Shown one piece after another: positions 35,578-45,958 of a DNA stretch of 64,000 bases. The first letter of the stretch is position 1, and each line of letters begins with the position of its first letter. The notes beneath the pieces are model-generated. The model was given only the letters and a program-made list of their open reading frames with translations. It ran no database searches and was not told the DNA's origin. The position numbers and the translations under genes are program-made. The stretch comes from Pezizomycotina sp. ARF18 (lineage: Eukaryota; Ascomycota), in assembly GCA_002224055.1 (NCBI GenBank), contig AZLU01000087.1:62001-126000 (forward strand), in the 5' to 3' direction.

Positions 35578-36178
35578 GTGATACGAGTGGTTATATTTAA
35601 TATTTAGAGATCGAAGATCAGAGCTTATATTCCATATTTTCCTACGGTGCATCTTGTTTTTCTTTTTATAAATATTTTTTTTCTATTTCTTACACATGTA
35701 CATCTAATGCTGCATTTTCGAGTTCGCTAGTTCCTTGAGTTAATAGATTGCTTTTTAAACTACTCCTCCTCATGTGTCTTCCAACTCGTGAAAGTGATAT
35801 GTTTATACTACAGTCGTCATCTTGAGTATTTTGGAAACCAGCCACAACATTATAAAAACAATTTTTCAATTTAATGTTTCCTGAACTTTAAGCTAGCGCA
35901 GGTTAATGATGAAGCTGCAGCTGAGAGATTGTAGAAAACTTTGAATGATTGAATATTGTTAAGGTTCCTGCAGGCTTATTGACGATCTAGAACAACTCTT
36001 GGTTAAATCGAACATCTACTCAATTTAAAATAACCTCGAGACATTCTAGAACATCAAACGATTATGAGCGATTAAAAACGTATCATGCCACGCAGATATA
36101 CCTTCACATCACACTACTTTATCAATATTCGAATAGAGAACATCGTCATAAGGTCTCAGAATTAATATCAAACGGGAA
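35578..36178. other. Intergenic region
   Basis: Presumed 3' end of the precursor gene (T-rich, about 35640-35690) and promoter of the next gene in the same direction. No coding signal. Confidence 0.5.
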
Positions 36179-38092
36179 ATGCAGCATTTCAGTATTACTT
36201 TACTTGTAGCACTAAGTGCTCTCAATCCAGCGTCCGTTTATGCTACGGATGTCAAAGACGCGAAGGCCGTTAATTCACAACCGGTAAAAGCGCCCGTTAA
36301 GAATAATGTCACACCTGTTCCAGCAACTAGTCCCGGCAAGGTCAACGGCTCGGTTGTTCCAGTAGCGCAAAGCATCGAATCGCTAGGCACTCCTGAGACT
36401 AAATCGGGTAATATTCTCGGGGACCTGACGATAGAGGTCCTGCCATTCTTTCGGAAGCTTCTGATCGATATTGGGATCTTGGATCGGATCGGATCACGGC
36501 CGGAAGATCATCTCAAACTAGATCCTAGCGAGGTGAATAAGTCGACAAAGCCAGAAGGCAAACCGGAGAAGACGGGCAAATCAGCGAAGCCAGAGGACAA
36601 GCCTGCAGCTGCAAAACCGGACGCGGAGCTTGATGTCACCGCCGTTGCCGCTACTTTGGCCGAGATCAGGAAGCATATCGACGAACGGTCTAACGACCTA
36701 AACCGTCTGTGGCTAGACACCGTAACTTCCGCCCGGGCTGCTACGCGCAATGCTACGCGAAAAAGCGGGAGTGACGATAAACTCCGGGAACAATTCCACG
36801 CTGGCATCGCAAATATCACAACAGCCGTCGACAACAGCCTCGCCCATGCGAGGAAGGTTTTTATCCCTTTCAAGAAATGCCAACTCTGCGCGGGACTTAT
36901 TGATTTAGGTAAGTCGCAAAGTACTGATTAAGATATAGTCATAGCTTTTATAAGACTCGGAAGACTAATCCTAACGTTTATAGGGACCCGTAATGGCACG
37001 AATAAAATAGAGCATATTCCTCCTATCATCGAGATCGAAAACACCGCCAGTAACATCACGGCTAAGGCCAATAATTCTTCTATTCACGCCCTTCGGGTGC
37101 CGGGTACTATATTGAACGGAACCACAACGGCAATGAAACCAAGGCAGTTGTCCCTAATGTAGGCGTTGTTAAGAATACTAACACATCTATTGCTGCCGGT
37201 CGCGATATTGTCGGCAATTCAATCACGCTCCCGACAAACTCCTCTGTGCCTAACAATGGAACTGGACCTGCGGTAAACACGGCACAAACTAACCTCATCA
37301 CTACCAACTCTTCGCCCAGCACGGGAATCCAGCCAGGTTTAGCAAATGCAGTTGTCGATAATAGCGCTCCCATCGCGTCGGCTGGTATTGCAAACCTGGT
37401 GCACAGTGGCATCCCCGGCGCCGAGGCTTCCGCTGGTGCAAGTACAGGAACCCAGCCAAGCGTAGCAAATGCAGTTGTTAATAACAACGCTCCCGTTGCC
37501 TCGGCTGGTATTCCGAACGTAGTCCAAAGCGGTAGCGCAGGCGTCGAATCTTCTGCTGGTGCATCTCCCCTAAATGATTACTCGGTCGGAGGCGCGGCCC
37601 AGGCGGCCGCCGCCGCTCCTACTAATTTCAATAGCAACACCAACAACGCCACTAGCTCAGCGCCTAGAGCAGTCAACGATAACAAACGGGAGGACCGGCT
37701 ACCGCCACATATAGCGCTCCGGTAGTTCGGGTACCCAAGGTGCTATTCCGGGAACCAATACCGGATCTATTAGCACCTCCGGCGGTGTCGGCGGTAACGC
37801 TAATAATATTTCAGCTGTCACCGGGTCCAATACTCCCGGCGGTATTGCCTTTCCTAATAACACCTCGGAGGTTTCTCAGAATTCCACCGTCCCAACTGGC
37901 CTTCCCTCCAACACCAATGATTCAACAGCCATCCTCGCAGTTAACGGGACGCAAAATTCAACAACCTTTCAAGCAAAACTCCATAATATGGAAGCAAAGA
38001 TCTCACATGACATTGCTTATCGCATCGCGACCGAATTCCACAAGATCGAGGACATGTTTTCCAATTCTTCCAAATCAAATGCGACCTCGTAA
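36179..38092 (+). CDS. Secreted Asn/Ser/Thr/Ala-rich glycoprotein-like protein, frame broken
   Basis: I do not recognise a named family. A signal peptide (MQHFSITLLVALSALNPASVYA) is followed by a Lys/Pro-rich linker (KPEGKPEKTGKSAKPEDKPAAAKP, read in two parts at 36545-36620), then a helical region with a CQLC motif. An intron at 36909-36983 has good GT-AG ends. The C-terminal half is low-complexity with many NxS/T sequons. It contains two copies of a roughly 42-residue repeat (ANAVVxNxAPxASAGI...) at about 37325-37560. Stop is at 38092 after AYRIATEFHKIEDMF and a Ser/Asn tail. Frame breaks are near 37110 and 37700. It is probably secreted and N-glycosylated. It lies 0.6 kb 3' of the peptide precursor on the same strand, so co-regulation is possible but unproven. 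Confidence 0.75.
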
Positions 38093-38493
38093 CTTGTAAG
38101 GATATCGGTATACGAATGACTGCAGTCTCTGTTTTTCGTTTCCATCAAAGACTTCGCGTGTTCGAATTGTATGTAATATTAAACCCTCGGTTAGGAAAAT
38201 TGATCCATGTTCGTGATAATGAAAATCTTGAGATTAGGTGATTTTAGCTCCCGCCAAACTGCAATAGGAAGGCAGCTTTTGGAGGCTTTATCAGTGCAAT
38301 GGAACCATTCTGTTTTAAGAATTCTATATACAGAAAAGGGGTTCAGAGCTTCAGATTACATATTCCTATGTTTTATATATTATCAAGGCGTTTAGAATCG
38401 CCGAATTCGAGTTCACTAGGAGCCATATGGGACAAAGGTATCTCATTACGCAAAAATAAATATATAGTTGCAAATATTTAGTTTATCATTCTA

Positions 38494-39767
38494 TCATCGT
38501 GACTTTTCGACGTCCGTCCTGGACGGCTCCGAACCTTGCGACAATGGCGCCTCCAACGCAGCCGCGGGCAATTCATTCGCGCCGCTCGAATACGCACCGT
38601 GTCTGGGTATCGTAGCTTTCTGAAACAACCTCTTAACCATCGGTAGACTCGCTACAATCTATGGAGCAGCCACCTCCGCCGTCTGAAATGCCTATGGAAC
38701 CATCGGTCCCACCTCCGCGGTGGAGCAACTAAGTAACACAACCCGAGCAATCGTGATGAGGATACAAACGAAACCCGGCGAGAACATGATCCTGAGTGCG
38801 ATCCTATCGCGGCGGGCTGTTTGAAGAACTGGGAGTAAGAAGAACGGAGAACGTAGACTGAGCAGAAATGTTAGTTTCATGGATACGGATTATAGCACAA
38901 GTCAGGTAAATTTACTTGGGATGTCGCTGAGCAGGTGAACGGATATCGAGACGAGGTGCTGTAAGAATTGCAAACTTAGCATGTCGCGACTTTCTAGAGA
39001 CACGGGGTGGCTTACAACTGTAATGCTTACGGGAGCCCAGCATCTCGTAGCAGGATCCATTGACCTGTTCGCAAAACTTCAGTGTCTGTGAAAAGCAGTA
39101 TTTTCTCAGTCGGTGGGAGCATATATCAATTCCTCGATACAGGCATGCAATAAAATAGTGACAGCGCGATAACTCCGATGTAGCTAACAATGACGATAGC
39201 GATCGTAGCGTTAACGGCGATATATAGCTTCCTTAGCGACGATGCCGAAAATAGTCTTCTATACGTGAGTAGAAAAGACATTTTCAGGCAGAATAGTGCT
39301 AGGCTGTACAGCGGGAATTGTGCATAAGGAATCTGGATTATCCCGTCTGCTGTATCAGCCATCATGTTGAACTATCGCCTCAGAAGATAGGAAATGGAGA
39401 ACCTTTAATCCATCCTGCAAATGTGTTTTATCCACCATTGCCTCGAAATCCGGTAATGTGCCATCCGCGGTATATACAATCCTTGGATCATCGAAACCCC
39501 ATTTCCCGGGAGTGTAATCATTTACAATTTGCACGGGAATGAAAACAACCCAAGACGCAATCAAGAAATAGTCGGATGTATATAGCGAGCCGAAGAAGTT
39601 GCATCGCGCATAGCTATGCAAAGTTACGAAGGCCAGGGATAAAGCTCCGCAAACGCAATCGATGGCCTATTTGTGATAAGGAATTAGCTAGCGTGTATTA
39701 GGGTCCTGGGGAAACATAGTATGCTTAGACTTACAACGAGCCCCGAAGGCGAGAGATACGACAGCAT
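38494..39767 (-). CDS. Rhodopsin-domain (PTH11/SAT4-like) membrane protein, multi-exon
   Basis: Fungal rhodopsin-domain proteins are seven-helix membrane proteins, some of which are PTH11-like receptors. The start at 39767 gives MLSYLSPSG, then an intron. The next exon has CGALSLAFVTLHSYARC and SDYFLIASWVVFIPVQIVND, then WGFDDPRIV. The following exon carries a membrane segment and FCLKMSFLLTYRRLF, a clear family block, then VNATIAIVIVSYIGVIALSLFYC. Later exons hold a CYEML block (39030), LRSPFFLLPVLQTARRDRIALRIMF and FVCILITIARVV helices (38860-38720). The hydrophilic tail ends at 38494 (EPSRTDVEKSR). Several exons are short and their boundaries uncertain. It is convergent with the secreted protein to its left. 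No ligand can be inferred. Confidence 0.7.
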
Positions 39768-40666
39768 TATAAGGTTTTCGACCGATTTCCAACACCTTTG
39801 CGGGCTCAAAATCCAGGATTCATAGAGCCAGATGTTGCAACAACTTCCTGCAGACTAGACCCTCTTTCGAGATTAACGAAGTACTAGTTTTTCAACATCG
39901 GAGGAAGCGGGATCCATACCCTCATATATCCTCATCCCTCTCCGTCTGCTCAACTCGACGATCTTCTGCCTTAATACTGCAAATAGTAATTCTCGCGAGA
40001 ACTGCAGCGCGACGCAAGTGGCGCTCTCCCTCAGAAGAAAAAGTCCGGCAAGTTTCTGGTGGCTGAAACGCCATGGTAAAACTGAGAGCCAAGCGAACAA
40101 AAACCACTGGAGAAATTCTAGCCCAGGGCAAAGAAAGCATCAAGGCGGAAAATTTTCTTAAGGGACATTGAATTCGCAATATATTAGCTGTGTTTGGAAG
40201 CTCTTCTATATATAAAAAAAATTCATACCGTAGGTTTCTAAATTCTTGGTTTGGGCGGGAATAGGCAGCAAAAATTGATACACTGACATAACGTTGGCCC
40301 CGTTGGCAGAGGAATTGTGAACCTCCAAGAATGAGAGCCTCGATTTGATATTGAAATCTCTATGACACTCGCAGCCTTGGCTGCAAAAAGGATGCTCTCA
40401 TGTTCCCTTTCCCAACAAACGATAATAGCTCATCAGATAGAAGTAATAGTATCTTTAATGCATTAAGGTTTTCAGCGAGTTATTCTAGATGACGGAGGCG
40501 TAAAACTAAGAACTATAAGAAGTGTAACGTAAAGAAAGTTAATCTTATCAGCTATACTAAACCTTGCCTCTCGCAGACGCACCAGCAACCGATTTAAGTG
40601 TTTCAGCAAGCTTCCTTTTAAGTCCGCACTTCAAAAGTCCTGGGTAATCCTATCAACGGAGATACC
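39768..40666. other. Intergenic region
   Basis: Two overlapping minus-strand frames at 39873-40179 have no recognisable motif and may be chance. The stretch just before 40667 is plausible leader sequence. Confidence 0.4.
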
Positions 40667-41473
40667 ATGCCTCGCTATCGCCCCAGACAAATGACACCGC
40701 ATGATTACGTGCCTGCGGTGCCTAGGACGGCTCTCCATGCCACTTCGGAAACGGGTACGAAGGGCTGCGACCGGGTGCCCTATTTCCTGGAGCAGTCATC
40801 GAAATACAACGGCTATGTGCGACCCAACACCCATGAGCTCAACTTGGAGAAGCCCATTTTTGATGACGAAAAAGTCCTCTTCGTCCGCGGCATACGCTAT
40901 TTTAAGGTCAGAACCAAACTTAGCAAGCTAGAGACCGTGACGCCTTATACGAGCTACATTACGATAGTTTACCAAGCTTCCTATCCCAACCTCAACAACG
41001 ACTTATGTAGATCATATCCATTCTGCGACGTCGTAGGGCTATTGAGACTTAGCGACGGCGTATTATTACCGAGGTAAAAGTGGGTTCATGAAGAGCTCCA
41101 GAATGACGATGAAGTTATAACGATTTACGCGAGGGACGAAGGAATGGAGAAGGTATGGTTCGACTTTCTGTTAGGTAACGGAATAATCGTGTGGCAGCCT
41201 ATTTCGGAATCGACCTCGAAGGACTATGAAGCTCTCGACCTAGAAGCATGTTTTCGCGCAGTGTTCCGCAAGCCTCTAGACGATTGACCACCTCCCGTGT
41301 GCCTCGATGATCCGAAGATCAAAAGCGAGAATCAGACCGAAAAGGAACGACTTGATATGGAAGAGAGATGCTTTAAAGCTAGTGGAAACGACGTAAGAAC
41401 AGGCTCAGAGGGAGTTATATTAGTGGAACGCTTCGAGATACCACCAATGCCGTTAAGCCCATTCCAATGCTAA
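40667..41473 (+). pseudogene. Unknown 268-codon gene with two in-frame stop codons
   Basis: One frame runs from the ATG at 40667 to a stop at 41471-41473. It is interrupted only by TAA at 41075-41077 and TGA at 41285-41287, with no frameshift. Composition is coding-like on both sides (for example DGDEVITIYARDEGMEKVWFDFLL-like text at 41095-41170 and PPPVCLDDPKIKSE after the second stop). TAA could derive from CAA and TGA from CGA, both single C-to-T changes. The N-terminal part (PRYRPRQMTPHDYVPAVPRTAL) is basic, the rest mixed. The family is not recognised. Unlike most genes here it carries nonsense rather than indel lesions, so it may be truly inactivated. An alternative is an unseen intron around each stop. 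Confidence 0.5.
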
Positions 41474-41990
41474 TGGAACCAAACCCTTATAAGGCTGCTA
41501 TCATGCACGCAGAGGTGGCCTATATGGGATGATAATATTTTACTCGATAGGGCTGTGTATGTTCTATATACATCAGTAGGGCTTCTGTGGGAGAGATTTT
41601 CTTCTTGAGTGATGCTGTACAGTAAGATTAGATTGCCCACAACGCCGTTTCAGCCAACTCTTTCTTCGGGAAGAGCTTGCTACAGCGTAAAATGATCACG
41701 TCAATACCATTCTAATAAAATGTTAAGCGTTCAAACTCGAGAGAAAATCTCTTCCTGCCGCACATCTTTATGTATGGTGCCAGGATTACTACGTTTGCGA
41801 TCTATGAGCCAGTGGGTTTGGAAAACGATTGAAGAATCAATCTTCTTCAGCCGCAATAGTCATTCACATTACTTGATATGTCGTTTTCGTACGCGGATTC
41901 AAAGTCAGAATTGCGCTCTGGCGGCATACTAAATTCCAATCGCAGGGACACTTTTGCCCGGTTTTACCTACGTCGGCGGCATTTAGCGTA

Positions 41991-42660
41991 CAGTCGCTTG
42001 ACATAATTGTTGGGTCACTTTCCTAAAACGGCAGTTTTCCCATACAAAAGTATGACTTTTTCAATCAATAATAACGCAACAACGACTCGATAAAATTAGC
42101 TAAAACTTAAATATGTTATAATATATATCGTAAACTAATACATATTAAAATTTTGAAAGAATCCGTTAAAAGTTTATGACGTGATAATATTTAATATTTT
42201 ATATATTTTTAAAAACACGTACTTCACGCACTTTTTACATGTAAAATACGCGAAATTACACGAAAATCGTGCGATTTTTAAACTAGTTAAAATTTAAAAT
42301 AATATATATAGCTTAATTTATGATAAATCTTTTTAAAATTTTAATATGTGTTAGATTAATATATAATCTATAATATATTTTAATTTTATAAGTTTTTATT
42401 AAATATTGACGTTATAATATAAGTTTAAAAATAATATAAATTTTTTTATATATAAAAATTTTAAAAAATAATATAAAATTTAATATTTGATAAAATTTTA
42501 TAAAATTTAGTATGTTATTATTATATATATAATAAACATAAATTTTCAATTTTATAAAAATCGGATAATAGTTGAGTGAGTTATCGATGATTTAAGATAT
42601 TGTAGAACTTGAAGAAATTGCCGTTTTAGGTAAGTGTCCAACAATTATGTCAAGCGACTG
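41991..42660. mobile_element. Non-autonomous DNA transposon (MITE-like) with about 50-base TIRs and TA target duplication
   Basis: The left end CAGTCGCTTGACATAATTGT (41991 on) is repeated in inverse orientation at the right end (up to 42660). Similarity continues inward for about 50 bases through CCTAAAACGGCA. The element is flanked by TA on both sides (41989-41990 and 42661-42662), as in Tc1/mariner-type insertions including fungal Fot1/pogo relatives. The 570-base interior is extremely A+T-rich with no transposase frame. The TIR arms differ by a few changes including G versus A. A relic of a non-autonomous element, perhaps mutated by repeat-induced C-to-T changes, fits best. Confidence 0.88.
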
Positions 42661-42662
42661 TA

Positions 42663-43200
42663 ACAAAAAGAGGTTCTCGAGTTCTCAGCGCCGCTATATT
42701 CCAATGGTAATTCCAATCATGGTGACACGAGAAAATTATGAGAATTACTGGCAAGATACATACGTTGAGAGGAGATGGTAGAATGCTGGATTGATGTTAG
42801 TCCGAACAAGACTCGGATATACGACGACAAAACTTTGGTTCGCGATCGGAATTTTGTGAAAAATGCCGAGACGGAGAATTGTTTTAGTATCAGGGACTAT
42901 AGAGGATAGGGAACTCTATAAGTTGCGCCCTTAAAGTCTACTAAAATAGGAGAAATATATTAACGAAATGTCTAAAACCTTAAGGAAATAAAGAAAACTA
43001 GAATTGAGGAATGAGATGAATAGTGTACCCGAATCAGGGTACCCGCGCTGGCTATCAGAATAGTATAATAAAGGGTCTTCGGCCTTCAGGGCAATTTATA
43101 CAGACACTGACAATTTATAAAGAAATATGGAGTGCTTCTAGAAATTCGATTTTCTCTGAGCGCTAAAATCTCAACGATCTTCGCTACTCAATTCTGAAGC
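42663..43200. other. Intergenic region
   Basis: No supported coding region, only short AT-rich frames. Confidence 0.4.
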
Positions 43201-43207
43201 CTAGGAT

Positions 43208-43536
43208 TTACCAAGAGGAACCCGAATATGAGCGGTTTCGTATAATTATTGAATAATTAGCTAAGGCTAAATCGTGATTGACGATTGTAAATATCTCATG
43301 GCTGAGCCATATTCTACTTACGCTCTGGATCACAAGTTTGTAAACCTCACATTTGTCGTCTGGCTCTGAAAACCTGAGGCGAGTTCCTTCGCTGGCTCGA
43401 CTCTCGGTTCTCGTCTCAGGGATAAGCACAGTATATCGCGACGCGCGATATCACGTGTAGCTGACGACAACGTGATCAAGTGGATCTCGGCGGCAAACAA
43501 GTTCCCGAGGAAGAAGCAATTCTCACCGATCATCAT
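43208..43536 (-). CDS. Possible exon of unknown gene
   Basis: Two overlapping minus-strand frames here look partly coding: one with GENCFFLGNLFAAEIHL near 43530-43485, the other with TRLRFSEPDDKCEVYKLVIQS ending at a GTAAGT donor near 43320. They would join by one base shift. I could not identify further exons or a family. It may be a gene fragment. Confidence 0.25.
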
Positions 43537-44248
43537 ACGGTCTTACCTAATGCGATCTTACCGTTCTGTTCTATACTTGGCCTAATTTCCCTTTTCTGAT
43601 TTATATATCGCAATCTTAATTTTATTCCAATTTCTTTCCCCTATTTTACGCTTCTCGCGACTTTCTCCACTCGGAAGTGCCAAAGGTCTTAACAGAAGTT
43701 GCTAAGACTGTCAAGTCAAGCATTTTTTGTCTTTCTTTTCACACACTTTTGTTGTTTCCTGTTGGTTTCCTCTCATTTGTAGCAATATTCAGGATCACCA
43801 ACAACAATAATGCAAGACATTAAGGCGACATTTTATAATAGCACTTTTCATTTATAACCGTTTCCTGAATCGTGCCTATAACCGACCTTCTTATAAACTA
43901 TTATATGAAGCGGAATCCGGGTACACCTGACTTTTATCCCTAGCCATCTTATTTTCTAACACGGAAAAGTGACTGTTGTCCCTGCAGACTGCAGATTTTA
44001 GTACTATTTCAGGTATATTATTCTAGTTTTATTTATTTACTACCGGATAACCCTTGCAGATGCGCTGGCACCTCCTCACAAAGACTGTCTACTTATAAGA
44101 TAGCCTTGCCGCGCTTGTCTTGCCCTTTGATTTTGGTCATTTCTGATTCGTTTTCCCCCAAAGACATTCTCCATATTATTTGTGAATCTTTACACAAGCC
44201 ATCTTTTGAACATCGTACATCGTGTTCTCTTAAGATACACGACGATAT
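43537..44248. other. Intergenic region
   Basis: No gene is supported. It is presumably the promoter region of the F-box gene. Confidence 0.4.
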
Positions 44249-45958
44249 CATGGATAAATTACCGACGGAGCTTCTAGTCGAGGTAAGCCCTTTTTTTTTC
44301 TCTCTTATTTTCTTTATGATCACTAAACAATTCCCCGCTAAACATTTGGTGCACCCGACCCCGCACCAACGATCGCGCCATTGTTTCACAGTCCCCTATT
44401 TTTTTCTCACTATCGCGACAGTTCCATTGCTTCTGTGATTGTTCTCATGAACCGTTAACCGTAGTGTTTACTAATTATAATTTCTTCATTACTTAAAGAT
44501 CGCAGACTACGCTTCCTCCTCCTTCAATAAATCCTCGTTAGTTTCCCTCAGCGCGACAAATAGACATATTCGCGACGTCTGCATCCCCGTATTATTCCGA
44601 AGTATATCGCTCCACGAAGGTATCGAGAATAGCACGACGCAGATAGAAAGTTTGGTGGAGAGCGGACTCATACGACATGTGAGGGACGTGAGATTTGGGT
44701 TGTGAGCTTTTTAGCGGTTGAGAGAATACGTAAGTCTCGAAAACGGATATTTTATAAAATATTTCATAGACGAATCCAGACTGATGGTGAACGATGTTTG
44801 CAGGTAAGATTGTCGACGAGTCTCGCCGGCGATACCATGACGACGACTGGTCTACGCCTCGAATTCGCCGTACCTGACTCCATCCGGTTGGGGCGCTTCT
44901 GTACCGGACCTACGGTGTGATCCGTACCCATCTTACCTCGAACCATCATCGACATCATCCCTCATATCCACCCTCTTTTCCCACACTCCTCGCAACTCCA
45001 AAAATCGAAATCCGAAATGTATCAACGCTCTCAACACCCTACGTTCGGTCATGGGATGCCGCCCCATCAAACAAAAAAGAAGGAACATGCGACGCGCGCG
45101 ATCACATCGTGATGTCCCTCACAGCCTGCGAAGGCGACCTTTCTCATCTCTCGAATCCGCTTCCTCCTTTTATAAGTTTCCGCGATTACAAGCATTGCAG
45201 ATGACCGTGTTCAAGTTCATGAACACGATGCCGCTGGTATACAATTGCAGCACGCTGTTTCAATCCGCAGCGGTGCTATCGCTCGACAGCATACACCCGC
45301 ACCCCGAGTGGCTCGACTTGAACTGCGGAACGTACGATCACAACCATGTCATGTATCTCCTTTCTTCCATCGCGCTGTCTACGTCGCCGACGAACGGCGG
45401 TAGCAGGAAAGTATTACGACTAGGATTTAAGAATTACCCGTCAAGTCCGATACACGATACTTCCATCTTACCGTTTCCATTGGTCAATGGATTATCTGAA
45501 CTTTCGCTCGAAAACGTCCTGTTACAAGAAGGAAGTCTCGACAAGACCATTGTGTCGTCACCGTCGCTGCACACGCTCCGTCTTAGGGGTATCAGGATGT
45601 GCTTGGCGCACACACTACCATCATCGTCTTCGTCGTCGGAAGGAGACGGCACGATGGTTCGCCGTACGCGGCACGCGTGGGGTTCACTATTCAGTCTATG
45701 TTCTACGAGTTTACACGGACTCGTAAATCTAGAGTTGTATAAGAACAATTATTACAACTACAGAGGAGAGAGCATGAGCGACGAGTTTCTGGGCAGGGTA
45801 TGGGCGATATGCTGAGGAGTTGTAGCAGAGCGGACTACCAGGCGCTGAAGAAGCTGGTGGAGACTGTTAGGGTGAGGAGAGTAAGAGTCCTTGGAAGTGG
45901 GAAGTATGAGAACGTAGAGAGGGGGTTGTTGGTTCCGATGGTGAGGCATTCAAGATGA
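44249..45958 (+). CDS. F-box protein, multi-exon, frame broken
   Basis: F-box proteins recruit substrates to SCF ubiquitin ligases. Exon 1 (44249-44282) encodes MDKLPTELLVE and ends at a GTAAGC donor. After an intron of about 220 bases with acceptor near 44499, the box continues as IADYASSSFNKSSLVSLSATN and RHIRDVCIPVLFRSISL, the typical fungal F-box layout. A second intron is likely around 44700-44810. The rest reads through several frames into a Leu-rich region (LSLDSIHPHPEWLDL, NGLSELSLENVLLQEG, LHTLRLRGIR, LHGLVNLELYKNN) that may form degenerate leucine-rich repeats. Stop is near 45958 after a break at about 45800. The substrate cannot be predicted. Confidence 0.8.

Noticed and set aside
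34862-35652. Minus-strand frames rich in Val/Gly/Thr repeats
   Set aside because: They are the reverse of the periodic precursor repeats and have no independent support.
39873-40179. Overlapping minus-strand frames upstream of the receptor
   Set aside because: No motif and no splice link to the receptor start were visible.
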